This document shows, piece by piece, positions 27,005 to 34,989 of a DNA stretch of 64,000 bases (position 1 is its first letter; each line of letters begins with the position of its first letter). Origin of the DNA: Streptomyces diastatochromogenes (GTDB lineage Bacteria; Actinomycetota; Actinomycetes; Streptomycetales; Streptomycetaceae); contig JAPTYK010000002.1 of the NCBI GenBank assembly GCA_026913215.1, forward strand, positions 558,001 to 622,000, in the 5' to 3' direction. A program made the position numbers and the translations under genes. Under the pieces are notes generated by a model, which was not told the DNA's origin, did no database searches, and was given only the letters and a program-made list of their open reading frames with translations.

Positions 27005-28369
27005 GTGAGAGGTGAGCGGGAAGGGACAGGCGTCCGCGAGGAGCGATGTACCGACACCACCACCATCACCACCGTCGCCGTTGTCGGTGCCGGCATGTCC
27101 GGCCTGATCGCGGCCCGGGAACTACGTCGCGAGGGCGTCGACGTGCTCGTGCTCGAATCGGCGGACAGACCCGGCGGCCGGATGATGGCCGAGACGTCCG
27201 TACTGGGATCGCGTCTGGATCTCGGAGGCCAATGGGTCGGCCACGGCCACCACCGCTTCGCGTCCCTGGCCACCGAACTCGGGGCCGAACTGTTCCCCAT
27301 GCGCACGCCGAAGCGACCGGGTTTCGTCGACGGCCCCCGCAGGCTTCCGCCGATGAGCCCGACGGTGCTCGCGGCCAACGCCGTACTCCTCGCATGGGAA
27401 CTCCGGGCCAAGCGCCCGGCACCCGCGAAGTGGACCGGCCGGACGGTCGACACCTGGCTGCGCAAAGTCCCTGGCCGCCAGACCCGCAGACTCCTCGACG
27501 TCCTCGTCTCGGTCACCACCACCGCCGACCTCGACCGTTACTCGATGGATGCCTTCACCGAGGCGGTACGCCACCACGGCGGTCTGACGGCGATGCTGTC
27601 CACCAGCGGCGGAGCCCAGGAAAAACTGATCGCCGAGGGCGCGGGCACCCTGACGGAACGACTCGCCGCCGACCTGGGGGAGCGGGTGCTGACCGGTCGA
27701 CGAGTCACCTCGATCCACCACGACGACGACGGCGTCACCCTCCGGACGACGGCCGACACCGTCCGGGCCGTCAGAGCGATCGTCACCGTCCCGCCCCCCA
27801 TGTCCGCCCGCATCGCCTACGACCCCCCTCTGCCCCCGCACAGAACGATGCTCCAGCAGCACACCTACATGGGCTCGGTGTACAAGGCGATCGCGGTCTA
27901 CGAACGCCCCTTCTGGAGACAACAGCGAAAGAGGCACGCCGAGTTCATCCTCCTGGGCCACCCCGGCGGCGCCGTGTTCGACACCACGCCGCCCGGCGGC
28001 CCAGGCCACCTGTGCGTCCTCGTCGCCGGCGCCGAAGCGCGAGAACTCGACAGCACGGACACCGCAGGCCGACACCGGGCGCTGCTCGGGCAACTCGTGC
28101 CGCACCTCGGCCCCCGAGTCCTCGCACCCGCCGACTGGCACGAGAAGTCATGGCACCTCGACGAACACGCCGGAGGCGGTTACGCGGCGCTGGCGACCCC
28201 CGGCACCACCGACGGATACCTCCCCATGCCGTCCCAGCCGGTGGGCCCCCTCCACTGGGCCGGGACCGAAACGGCGAACGAGCACGCCGGATACGTCGAA
28301 GGCGCCATCGAATCCGGCGAACGAGTCGCCCGCGAAGTGCTCCGGAGCCTGCGGCACACCGCACTGTGA
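27005..28369 (+). CDS. Flavin-containing amine oxidase (FAO-3)
   Basis: The product has 454 residues and is intact. A 20-residue polar, Thr-rich lead precedes the FAD fold (TTVAVVGAGMSGLIAARELR; VLESADRPGGRMM). LDLGGQWVGHGHHRF follows, and the C-terminal motif is LHWAGTETANEHAGYVEGAI with ESGERVAREVL. GTG 27005 has GGAGG 9 nt upstream. It is divergent from FAO-2 with two palindromes in the 333-bp gap. It shares with FAO-1 the phrases TTPPGGPGHLCVLVAG and DWHEKSWH, so these two are sister copies. It is expected to deaminate a primary amine with release of peroxide. The substrate is unknown. Confidence 0.9.
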   Translation: MRGEREGTGVREERCTDTTTITTVAVVGAGMSGLIAARELRREGVDVLVLESADRPGGRMMAETSVLGSRLDLGGQWVGHGHHRFASLATELGAELFPMRTPKRPGFVDGPRRLPPMSPTVLAANAVLLAWELRAKRPAPAKWTGRTVDTWLRKVPGRQTRRLLDVLVSVTTTADLDRYSMDAFTEAVRHHGGLTAMLSTSGGAQEKLIAEGAGTLTERLAADLGERVLTGRRVTSIHHDDDGVTLRTTADTVRAVRAIVTVPPPMSARIAYDPPLPPHRTMLQQHTYMGSVYKAIAVYERPFWRQQRKRHAEFILLGHPGGAVFDTTPPGGPGHLCVLVAGAEARELDSTDTAGRHRALLGQLVPHLGPRVLAPADWHEKSWHLDEHAGGGYAALATPGTTDGYLPMPSQPVGPLHWAGTETANEHAGYVEGAIESGERVAREVLRSLRHTAL

Positions 28370-28496
28370 AAACCCGCGTACGGGCCTACGGCGACGACCT
28401 GGACGTCACGCTCACCGGCACCCCCACCGCCCGGTATCACCCTTCCCCTCCCCGCCTGACGCGGGCTCCTCCGGTGCCTGGAACGAGCCGACGGCC

Positions 28497-28528
28497 CGGG
28501 TGCCAGGGGACGGGGGCGGGGGCACCCG
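28497..28528. terminator. Bidirectional-type hairpin between convergent genes
   Basis: The arms CGGGTGCC (28497-28504) and GGCACCCG (28521-28528) pair perfectly around a G-rich 16-nt loop. It lies between the stops of FAO-3 and the convergent SRPBCC gene, where a terminator is expected. Confidence 0.45.
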
Positions 28529-28554
28529 AGCTTGCGGGAGGGGAAGGAGGGGGC

Positions 28555-28974
28555 TCAGGCGGCGAGGGCGGTGTGCAGGGCGTCGAGGCCGTCGCGGTAG
28601 ATGGTGGTGAAGAAGGCCACGGCCTCGTCTTCGGTGGTGCTGTCCGGGTTGAAGCGGCCGGACCACTGGACCTCGGCGATGTCGTCGCGGCCGGGGACGG
28701 CGTGGACGCGGATCGTGGAGACGTAGCCGTTGACGGGGAACGGGGCTTCCAGGATGGCGTAACTGTAGTGACGCTCGGCCTCGTTGAAGGCGAGGAGACG
28801 CTCGACGATGATCCCGCCCTCGGGGTTGGTGAGGCGGCGGACGCGGCCGCCTTCGAGGGCGGTGCTCTCGGGGATGTACGGGAGCCAGTCGGGGAGGGCG
28901 TCGAAGCCGCCGATGAGGTTCCACACCGTGTCGGGGGAGGCGGGGACGATACGGCTGACGGAGGTGGAGGCCAT
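28555..28974 (-). CDS. SRPBCC family protein (polyketide cyclase/START-like)
   Basis: The product has 139 residues. It begins MASTSVSRIVPASPDTVWNL then IGGFDALPDWLPYI, the standard opening of the SRPBCC/Polyketide_cyc2 fold, and ends in the long C-terminal helix VAFFTTIYRDGLDALHTALA. The fold makes a hydrophobic ligand pocket. No catalytic assignment is possible. AAGGA lies 11 nt before ATG 28974. It is 29 bp downstream of the aldo/keto reductase gene and surely co-transcribed from the promoter at about 30.1 kb that carries the MarR-type site. Confidence 0.85.
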   Translation of the reverse strand: MASTSVSRIVPASPDTVWNLIGGFDALPDWLPYIPESTALEGGRVRRLTNPEGGIIVERLLAFNEAERHYSYAILEAPFPVNGYVSTIRVHAVPGRDDIAEVQWSGRFNPDSTTEDEAVAFFTTIYRDGLDALHTALAA

Positions 28975-29003
28975 GATCGGATTCCTTACGGGTCAGGGGT
29001 GGT

Positions 29004-30014
29004 TCAGGCACCGTACGGCAGCGGGGCGGCCGGGCTGACGAGGCCGGCGGCGCGCAGTTCCTGCCAGAACGCGGCGGGGACGGTCTCGTTGAGCGCCGCC
29101 TGGTCCTCGGCGATGCGGTTGGGCTTGGTGGCGCCGGGGATGACGGCGGCGGTGGCCGGGTGGGCGAGGGAGAACTGCAGGGCGGCGGCCTTGATGCTGA
29201 CGCCGTGCTTTGCGGTCAGGGTCTTGAGCCGGGTGACGCGCTCGATGATGTGTGCGGGGGCTTGCTGGTATTCGAAGTGGGTGCCGCCGGCGAGGATGCC
29301 GGAGCTGTAGGGTCCGCCGACGACCATGTCGACGTTCTGTTCCTGTGCTGTGGGGAGCAGGCGGGTGAGGGCGTGTTCGTGGTCGAGGAGGGTGTAGCGG
29401 CCGGCGAGGAGGAAGCCGTCGGGGCGGGGTTCGTCGAGGGTGAGGGTGAGTTCGATGGGCTCGGTCTTGTTGACGCCCAGGCCCCAGGCCTTGATGACGC
29501 CTTCGTCGCGCAGGCGGGACAGGACGCGGAAGGCGCCGGTGCGGGCTTCTTCGAACTTGGCCAGCCAGGCGTCGCCGTGGAAGTCCTGGGCGATGTCGTG
29601 GACCCAGACGATGTCCAGGCGGTCGGTGCCCAGGCGCTTGAGGCTGCCTTCGATGGAGCGTTCGGTGGCGTCGGCGGTCCACTCGTGGAGGATTTTGTTG
29701 GGGTTGCCGTGTTCGAACAGGCCGCCCTTCTCGCCGAAGTCGGGGATGTCGGTCTCGTGCTCGTCGAGGATGACGCGGCCGACCTTGGTGGACAGGACGT
29801 ATGCGTCGCGGGGCTTGGCGGAGAGGACCTCGCCGAGGCGTTCTTCGGCGAGTCCGGCGCCGTAGAAGGGGGCGGTGTCGTAGTAGCGGATGCCGTGGTC
29901 CCAGGCGGCTTCGACGGTGGCGCGGGCCTCGTCGTCGGGGATGGCGCGGAACATGTTGCCGAGCGGGGCGGTGCCGAAGCCGAGGCGGCCGGGGAGGACG
30001 TTCTTGAGCGACAT
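29004..30014 (-). CDS. Aldo/keto reductase (aldose dehydrogenase-like, COG0667)
   Basis: The product has 336 residues. It is a TIM-barrel AKR with RYYDTAPFYGAGLAEERLGE (Asp and Tyr of the tetrad), VLSTKVGR (Lys) and LDIVWVHDIAQD (His). The C-terminal AAVIPGATKPNRIAEDQAAL binds the NADP adenine phosphate. It resembles D-threo-aldose 1-dehydrogenase / pyridoxal 4-dehydrogenase type AKRs more than the diketogluconate reductases. ATG 30014 fits the family start. The promoter region carries the repeat shared with the MFS operon. It reduces or oxidises a carbonyl substrate with NADP(H), in line with a carbonyl-stress regulon. Confidence 0.88.
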   Translation of the reverse strand: MSLKNVLPGRLGFGTAPLGNMFRAIPDDEARATVEAAWDHGIRYYDTAPFYGAGLAEERLGEVLSAKPRDAYVLSTKVGRVILDEHETDIPDFGEKGGLFEHGNPNKILHEWTADATERSIEGSLKRLGTDRLDIVWVHDIAQDFHGDAWLAKFEEARTGAFRVLSRLRDEGVIKAWGLGVNKTEPIELTLTLDEPRPDGFLLAGRYTLLDHEHALTRLLPTAQEQNVDMVVGGPYSSGILAGGTHFEYQQAPAHIIERVTRLKTLTAKHGVSIKAAALQFSLAHPATAAVIPGATKPNRIAEDQAALNETVPAAFWQELRAAGLVSPAAPLPYGA

Positions 30015-30090
30015 GGGGGGGTGCCTTTTCGAAACGGAGAGTGGGGGTGCGAGGGTCACTCGATAAATGCGAGCGCGCCTTGCATGCTTT

Positions 30091-30122
30091 AACAATAATT
30101 GCAGACGCGTGCTAATGCAAGG
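30091..30122. promoter_or_regulatory. MarR-type operator, copy A
   Basis: The site reads ACAATAATTGCA, then GACGCGTGCTAA, then TGCAAGG: an inverted TTGCA/TGCAA pair (30099-30120) around CGCnnGCTAA. Nearly the same sequence occurs at 34211-34242 before the MFS gene. It is 77-108 bp upstream of the aldo/keto reductase start. Confidence 0.65.
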
Positions 30123-30125
30123 CCT

Positions 30126-31111
30126 CTACGCGTCGGATGCGGCGAAACGCGGCAGGACGTACTCCGCGAGCTCCTGCAGCAGCTCCTCCACCGGCCGGTC
30201 GTTGGGCCGCAGGTTGAAGGAGACGTGCGAGACCCCGAGCAGCGCCATGGTCTCCAGGTGCTCGATCAGGGCGTCGCGGCCGGTGCTGAGGCCGAGCCGG
30301 ATCGGACGGGCCGGGGTGTGCGGGTCCTCCTGGAGGGTGAGCACCATCGGGGTCACGTACGGCTTCTCCCCGGCGAGTTCGCGCCACTGGCGGGTCCGCA
30401 GGCGCAGCGCGCCCAGGTCGCGTGGGTAGTTGAGCGAGGCGTCGGCGTGCTCGGCGATCCACTCGGGCGTCTGCTGGGCGCCGCCGGCGACGGCGATCGG
30501 GATGCCCGCCGTCTGCTCCGGTTTCGGCAGGACCTCCAACCGGAGGTCCGGGCCGAGCCCGGCCCCGGGCAGTTCCAGCGGGCCCGGACGCCAGGCGGCG
30601 CGCAGGGTGTGCAGTCCTCCCGGAAGGCGGCGCCGCGGGCCTCGAAGTCCCGCCCGAAGAGCGGGTACTCGACGGGACGGTCGCCGCTGGCGAGGCCGAG
30701 CAGCATCCGGCCGCCGGAGAGCGCGTCGACGGTGGCGGCGGCCTTGGCGACGAGCAGCGGTTCGCGCAGCGGCAGGACGACGGCCGCGGTGCCGAGGACG
30801 GCGCGCTCGGTGACGGCGGCGAGGTGGCCCAGGTGGGTGAAGGTCTCGAAGACCGTCCCGGCGTCCCCGAAGCGGACGGGGTCGAAGAGCGGGACGTCGC
30901 GCACCCAGAGGCCGGCGAAGCCGAGCCGGTCGGCGAGCCGGGCGAGACGGACGTGGTCGGCGAGGTCCGGGACGCCGTGGGGGCGCCCGGCCGTACGGTC
31001 GGTGGCCTGCCGGGAGGGGCCCCAGTCGTTGTCGAGGGGGAGTTCCAGGCCGAGGGTGAGCCGGCCCTCGCCGGGGGCGAGGCGGGCGAGGGCGGGGTGA
31101 CGGGGTGCCAT
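30126..31111 (-). CDS. LLM-class flavin-dependent oxidoreductase (one-base frameshift)
   Basis: The N-terminal part (ATG 31111) reads RLTLGLELPLDNDWGPSRQA and then the bacterial-luciferase-like LADRLGFAGLWVRDVPLFDP, with LPLREPLLVAKAAATVDALS and MLLGLASGDRPVEYPLFGRD. At 30612-30616 one base is missing (GAGGACTGC where GAGGACCTGC is needed). Restored, the frame continues into IPIAVAGGAQQTPEWIAEHA and ends PRFAASDA, 328 residues in total. The family uses reduced FMN/F420 with a TIM barrel. The substrate is unknown. It is the last gene of the five-gene operon starting with the MFS gene, but a strong hairpin lies just before it. Confidence 0.82.
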
Positions 31112-31147
31112 GGGCGAATCGGTCCTCAGAGCGGGGAAAACGGGCGG

Positions 31148-31190
31148 AGCCCGCTGCGGATCGGCCGGAAGGGCCGGCCCGCAGCGGGCT
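31148..31190 (-). terminator. Intra-operon hairpin before the flavin oxidoreductase gene
   Basis: A perfect 12-bp stem (AGCCCGCTGCGG at 31148-31159 with 31179-31190) encloses a 19-nt loop that itself contains a GGCCGG..CCGGCC stem. It lies between the second aldo/keto reductase and the flavin oxidoreductase, so it may attenuate the last gene or end the operon. Confidence 0.6.
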
Positions 31191-31208
31191 TCCGGGGTGC
31201 GGGGCGGA

Positions 31209-32045
31209 TCAGGCGGCGTTGAACTCGTCCGGGTGCGGGCCGGTGCGCAGGCCGCGGTCGGTGCCGGCGACGGCGGCCATGTCCTCCTCGGTCAGCCGGA
31301 AGTCGAAGACGTCCAGGTTCTGGCGGATGCGCGCCGGGGTGACGGACTTCGGGATGACGATGTTGCCGAGCTGGAGGTGCCAGCGCAGGACCACCTGGGC
31401 GGCGGACTTGCCGGTACGGGCGGCGATCGCGGTGATCGCCGGGTCGTCCAGGACGGCGCCCTGGGCGAGCGGGCTCCACGCCTCGGTGGCGATGCCGTGC
31501 TCGGCGTGGAAGGCGCGCAGCTCGGCCTGCTGGAGGCCGGGGTGCAGCTCGACCTGGTTCACGGCCGGCACCAGCGAGCCGCTGTCCAGCAGGCGCTGGA
31601 GGTGGGCGGGCTGGAAGTTGGAGACACCGGCGGCGCGGACGCGGCCCTCGGAGGCGAGGCGCTCGACGGCGCGCCAGGAGTCCAGGTAGAGGTCGCGGGC
31701 CGGGGTCGGCCAGTGGATCAGGTACAGGTCGATCCGCTCCAGGCCGAGCTTGGCGAGGCTGGCGTCGAAGGCGCGCAGCGTGGCGTCGTACCCCTGGTCG
31801 GCGTTCCACAGCTTGGTGGTGACGAACAGCTCCTCGCGCGGCAGGCCGGAGGCGGCCAGGGCGCGGCCGACGCCGGTCTCGTTGCCGTAGATCGCGGCGG
31901 TGTCGATGCTGCGGTAGCCGGCCTCCAGGGCGGCGCTGACGGCGGCGGTGGTCTCGTCGTCGGGGACCTGGAAGACGCCGAAGCCGAGCTGCGGGATCTC
32001 CACGCCGTTGTTCAGCTTCACGGTGGGGACAGTGGGGTTGCTCAT
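31209..32045 (-). CDS. Aldo/keto reductase (2,5-diketogluconate reductase-like, AKR5 type)
   Basis: The product has 278 residues, the normal length. The tetrad is visible: Asp and Tyr in YRSIDTAAIYGNETGVGRAL, Lys in FVTTKLWNADQG and His in LYLIHWPTP. Other signatures are AAGVSNFQPAHLQRLL and the coenzyme loop NIVIPKSVTPARIRQNLDVF. The enzyme reduces aldehydes and ketones with NADPH. GAAAG lies 8 nt before ATG 32045. A GTG at 32054 is an alternative start. It lies 11 bp after the NTF2-like gene in one operon with the efflux pump, fitting removal of reactive carbonyls (inferred). Confidence 0.92.
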   Translation of the reverse strand: MSNPTVPTVKLNNGVEIPQLGFGVFQVPDDETTAAVSAALEAGYRSIDTAAIYGNETGVGRALAASGLPREELFVTTKLWNADQGYDATLRAFDASLAKLGLERIDLYLIHWPTPARDLYLDSWRAVERLASEGRVRAAGVSNFQPAHLQRLLDSGSLVPAVNQVELHPGLQQAELRAFHAEHGIATEAWSPLAQGAVLDDPAITAIAARTGKSAAQVVLRWHLQLGNIVIPKSVTPARIRQNLDVFDFRLTEEDMAAVAGTDRGLRTGPHPDEFNAA

Positions 32046-32056
32046 GGTGCGCACTT

Positions 32057-32416
32057 TCAGAGAGGGCGGTCGGTGAGGGTGTAGCGGACGGTCTGGGCAC
32101 TGATGAGCCCGTCACGGAAGACGAAGGTGTCGGTGCCGTCGGTGACCCGGTGCGTTGCGGTGGTGGCGGTCCACCGCAGGAACAGGACGTCCCCCGCGAA
32201 CTGCGGAGTGAGCTGCCAGTCGGCGTCGGGCAGGTCGGCCAGGAGCCGGCCGATGCCCTCGCGGACTCCCGCGCGCCCGGTCAGGACGCCGTCGGGGGTG
32301 ACGAAAACAGCGTCCTCCGCGTAGTTCCGGCTGATCAGGTCGAGGTCGCCGGTGCCGAGGCGGTCGCCGTGGTCGGCGAAGACTTCCTGGGGCGTACGGG
32401 CGCCGGTGGCGGTCAT
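32057..32416 (-). CDS. NTF2-like / SnoaL-type small protein
   Basis: The product has 119 residues. TPQEVFADHGDRLGTGDLDL, LISRNYAEDAVFVTPDGVLT and GREGI-like GRAGVREGIGRLLADLPDAD are typical of the NTF2-like cone fold (nuclear transport factor 2 family, SnoaL subgroup). Such proteins act as small isomerases or hydrolases or bind ligands. No catalytic residue can be assigned. Its ATG (32416) is the last of four identical start regions 32 bp apart, produced by tandem duplication of the junction with the upstream GlcG-like gene. All four have an AGGAG-type ribosome site. Confidence 0.85.
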   Translation of the reverse strand: MTATGARTPQEVFADHGDRLGTGDLDLISRNYAEDAVFVTPDGVLTGRAGVREGIGRLLADLPDADWQLTPQFAGDVLFLRWTATTATHRVTDGTDTFVFRDGLISAQTVRYTLTDRPL

Positions 32417-32535
32417 CGGGGGAACTCCTGGGCTGCGGTGGCGGTCATCGGGAGAGCTCCTGGGCTGCGGTGTCGGTCATCGGGAGAGCTCCTCGGCTGT
32501 GGTGGCGGTCATCGAGAGAGCTCCTCGACTGCGGT
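32405..32535 (-). repeat. 32-bp tandem repeat carrying ribosome site and start codon (4 copies)
   Basis: The unit contains a GAGGAG/CAGGAG site, then CTCTCCCG, then ATGACC. ATG codons lie at 32512, 32480, 32448 and 32416 on the minus strand. Each of the first three opens an 11-codon ORF (MTATTAEELSR, MTDTAAQELSR, MTATAAQEFPR) whose TGA overlaps the next ATG as ATGA. The GlcG-like gene ends with the same EELSR-stop and feeds the first one. The unit is therefore a triplicated gene junction giving a chain of coupled mini-ORFs. Confidence 0.85.
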
Positions 32536-32927
32536 GGCGGCAAAGCCGTGGTCCTGCTCGGGCGCGCCGCCGCCCACGCCGATCGCGCCGACCAGACGAC
32601 CGTCGCGGTGGACCGGGACGCCGCCGGCGATGAAGAGGAGCGGCCGGTCGAGCGCGGTGGGCAGGGTGTGGAACGGTCCGTCCGGCTTGACGAGGTCGAC
32701 CAGGTCGGCGGTGGGGGTGCCCAGCTGGAGGGCGGTGTACGCCTTGCGGGTGCTGGTCTCCCGGAGATCAGTACGGCGCTGTCGTCGCGGAGGAAGGCGA
32801 GCAGGTGGCCGCCCGCGTCCAGGACGGTGACGCTGACCGCGACCCCGGCCGCTCGGGCGGCGCGGTGGGCGGCGGCGACGAGGGTCTCGGCGTCGGCGGT
32901 GGTCAGCGGGGTGAGGGTGGTGCTCAT
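32509..32927 (-). CDS. GlcG/HbpS-like heme-degrading domain protein (one-base frameshift)
   Basis: MSTTLTPLTTADAETLVAAA, RAAGVAVSVTVLDAGGHLLA and FLRDDSAVLIS match the GlcG/HbpS fold (Haem_degrading, PF03928). One G is missing at 32762-32764. After restoring it, RETSTRKAYTALQLGTPTAD, LDRPLLFIAGGVPVHRDGRL and VGAIGVGGGAPEQDHGFAAT complete the domain, 139 residues in all, ending in EELSR and a TGA that overlaps the first repeat ATG. ATG 32927 follows AGGAG. Family members bind heme or act in redox sensing. It lies inside an electrophile-stress type operon; its exact role is unknown. Confidence 0.82.
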
Positions 32928-32965
32928 GGTGGCGCTTCTCCTGGAAGGAACGGGGAGAGGGAGGG

Positions 32966-34165
32966 TCAGTGGTGGACGGCGACGGGGGCGGGAGCGGCGG
33001 TGACGGCGCCCTCCCGTGCGGGGGTCCGGCGCTCCAGCGCCGCCGACCAGAAGGCGAGGAGCAGGGCGGCTCCGGCGAGCAGGGCGCCGACCCAGTTCGG
33101 GGCGGTGTAGCCGAGACCGGCGGTGATGACGAGGCCGCCGAGCCAGGCGGCGAGCGCGTTGCCGAGGTTGAAGGCGCCGATGTTGACGGCGGAGGCCAGG
33201 GTGGGCGCGCCGTGGGCCTGGTCGAGGACGCGCTTCTGCAGCGGCGGGACGGTCGCGAAGCCGAGCGCCCCGACGAGCAGGATGGTGATCGCGGCGAGGA
33301 CCTTGTTGTGCGCGGTGAGGGTGAACAGGGCCAGGACGACGGCGAGGCCGCCGAGGGAGGCGTACAGCATCGGCATCAGCTTGCGGTCGGCGAACTTGCC
33401 GCCGAGCAGGTTGCCGAAGAACATGCCGATGCCGAAGAGGACGAGCAGCCAGGTGACGGAGCCGTCGGAGTAGCCGGCGACGTGGGTCATCATCGGCGCG
33501 ATGTAGGTGATCGCGGCGAAGACACCGCCGAAGCCGAGGACGGTCATCGCCATCGCGAGCAGCACCTGCGGGTTGCGGAACGCCGTGAGCTCGCGGCGCA
33601 GGTGGGTGCCCTCGGGGCGCGGCAGGGCGGGGACGAGCTTGGCGATGCCGAGCAGTCCGACCACGCCGAGCGCGGCGACGACGGCGAAGGTGACGCGCCA
33701 GCCGACGGCCTGGCCGATGAAGGTGCCCAGCGGTACGCCGGCGATGTTGGCGACGGTGAGGCCGGTGAACATCGTGGCGATGGCTCCGGCCTTCTTGTCG
33801 GGGGCCACGAGGTCGGCGGCGACGACGGACCCGATGCCGAAGAACGCGCCGTGGGCGAGGGAGGCCACGATCCGGCCGGCGAGCATCACGCCCATGGTCG
33901 GTGCCACGGCCGAGAGCAGGTTCCCCGCCACGAACAGGCCCATGAGGATCATGAGCATCGTCTTGCGGCTGATCCGGGTGCCGAGCACCGTCATCAGCGG
34001 GGCGCCGATGACGACGCCGATCGCGTAACCGGTGACCAGGAGCCCGGCGGAGGGGATGGACACCCCGTAGTCGCCGGCGATCTCGGGCAGCAGGCCCATG
34101 ACCACGAACTCGGTCGTGCCGATCCCGAAGGCCCCGATGGCCAGGGCGAGGAGCGCGAGAGGCAT
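32966..34165 (-). CDS. MFS efflux transporter (DHA1, AraJ/SotB type)
   Basis: The product has 399 residues with twelve hydrophobic segments. The start MPLALLALAIGAFGIGTTEF and VVMGLLPEIAGDYGVSIPSA is characteristic of the DHA1 arabinose-efflux/drug-resistance subgroup. Motif A appears as GAPLMTVLGTRISRKTM. The second half starts after the RPEGTHLRRELTAF loop. GGAGG lies 9 nt before ATG 34165. It is the first gene of a five-gene operon (MFS, GlcG, NTF2, AKR, LLM). Its promoter bears MarR-type site B. It probably exports the toxic compound sensed by the MarR protein (inferred from context). Confidence 0.92.
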   Translation of the reverse strand: MPLALLALAIGAFGIGTTEFVVMGLLPEIAGDYGVSIPSAGLLVTGYAIGVVIGAPLMTVLGTRISRKTMLMILMGLFVAGNLLSAVAPTMGVMLAGRIVASLAHGAFFGIGSVVAADLVAPDKKAGAIATMFTGLTVANIAGVPLGTFIGQAVGWRVTFAVVAALGVVGLLGIAKLVPALPRPEGTHLRRELTAFRNPQVLLAMAMTVLGFGGVFAAITYIAPMMTHVAGYSDGSVTWLLVLFGIGMFFGNLLGGKFADRKLMPMLYASLGGLAVVLALFTLTAHNKVLAAITILLVGALGFATVPPLQKRVLDQAHGAPTLASAVNIGAFNLGNALAAWLGGLVITAGLGYTAPNWVGALLAGAALLLAFWSAALERRTPAREGAVTAAPAPVAVHH

Positions 34166-34210
34166 GGTGTGCCGCCCTCCATAAGATTGCTGTTGCGGCT
34201 TACGTGCTCC

Positions 34211-34242
34211 GACAATAGTTGCATGCGCAGGCTAAGTGCAAG
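34211..34242. promoter_or_regulatory. MarR-type operator, copy B
   Basis: It reads GACAATAGTTGCA, TGCGCAGGCTAAG, TGCAAGT: the same ACAATARTTGCA - CGCnnGCTAA - TGCAAG frame as site A, with one extra base before the right half. It is 46-77 bp upstream of the MFS start. Confidence 0.65.
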
Positions 34243-34311
34243 TGCGGGCATCCACTGCTCACTGATTGCGGGTGAGGGCTGGTTGTGTGTGAGGGCAGCA
34301 GACATGCGAAC

Positions 34312-34354
34312 GCGGGTGGGGCCCGGGACCGCGTCGGTCCCGGGCCCCACCCGC
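34312..34354 (-). terminator. Strong terminator after the VOC gene
   Basis: A perfect 19-bp stem (34312-34330 with 34336-34354; arm begins GCGGGTGGGGCCCGGG) with a 5-nt loop starts 14 bp after the VOC stop on the minus strand. Confidence 0.8.
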
Positions 34355-34368
34355 GCCGGCCGGACGCC

Positions 34369-34860
34369 TCAGCTGGCGAAGCCGCCCTCGGGCTGGATGA
34401 TCTCCAGGTTGGTGCCGTCCGGGTCGTTGAAGTAGGCCACCTTGGTGCCGAGCGCTGCCTCGGGCGTCACCTCGCCCGCGATGAACGTGTAGTCGTCGCC
34501 GAGGAACGCGTAGCCCGCCTCCTTCATCCGCCGGTACACCGCGTCGAAGTCGTCCACCCGCAGGCACAGGTGTATCGAGCCCGGACGGTTGGCTGCGCCC
34601 CTGGTCGGCTCTCCCGGCGGATTGCGGAACTCGATGAGGTCGATGCCCAGGCTGTTGTCGAGGTTGATCGTGGCGTAACGCAGCTCCGCCGTGGATAGAC
34701 CCTGCGCCCCGCCGAACGGCACGCTGTGCATGGTCCCCGAAGCGACGGGCTCGCGCCCGGTGAGGGCCTGGTAGAACGCGATCGAGGCGTCCAGGTCCGA
34801 CACCGAGATCCCGACATGGGCCGCCCGGGTGAGGTTCATCGGAGTGCTGGAAACGGTCAT
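34369..34860 (-). CDS. VOC family protein (glyoxalase/dioxygenase-like)
   Basis: The product has 163 residues. Two beta-alpha-beta-beta-beta modules: AAHVGISVSDLDASIAFYQA begins the first and RPGSIHLCLRVDDFDAVYRR the second. The final AYFNDPDGTNLEIIQPEGG carries the expected Glu ligand; His in AAHVG and HLCLRV would complete a metal site. The family includes glyoxalase I, extradiol dioxygenases and resistance proteins. AAGGGA lies 8 nt before ATG 34860. It is divergent from the MarR gene with site C between, so it is likely part of the same carbonyl/aromatic stress response. Confidence 0.9.
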   Translation of the reverse strand: MTVSSTPMNLTRAAHVGISVSDLDASIAFYQALTGREPVASGTMHSVPFGGAQGLSTAELRYATINLDNSLGIDLIEFRNPPGEPTRGAANRPGSIHLCLRVDDFDAVYRRMKEAGYAFLGDDYTFIAGEVTPEAALGTKVAYFNDPDGTNLEIIQPEGGFAS

Positions 34861-34989
34861 GGCGATTCCCTTCGTTCCGCGCCCGCACGGCTGCGGTCGC
34901 CGCGCGGACACGGGGCGTATTCCTGAAGAGCCGGACGGAACCGATTCTCCGGACGGCGGCGGATCGCGCACCCAGGCGCCACGCGGAGA

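Noticed and set aside
29160..30092. 310-codon plus-strand frame opposite the aldo/keto reductase
   Set aside because: Gly/Val/Glu-rich antisense shadow.
32405..32535. Possible CRISPR array (four regularly spaced units)
   Set aside because: The units are contiguous 32-bp tandem copies without spacers; they are duplicated gene-junction sequence. No CRISPR array or cas gene was seen elsewhere.
32969..34435. 488-codon plus-strand frame opposite the MFS gene
   Set aside because: Composition dominated by Gly/Asp/Glu/His from the hydrophobic codons of the opposite strand; not a gene.
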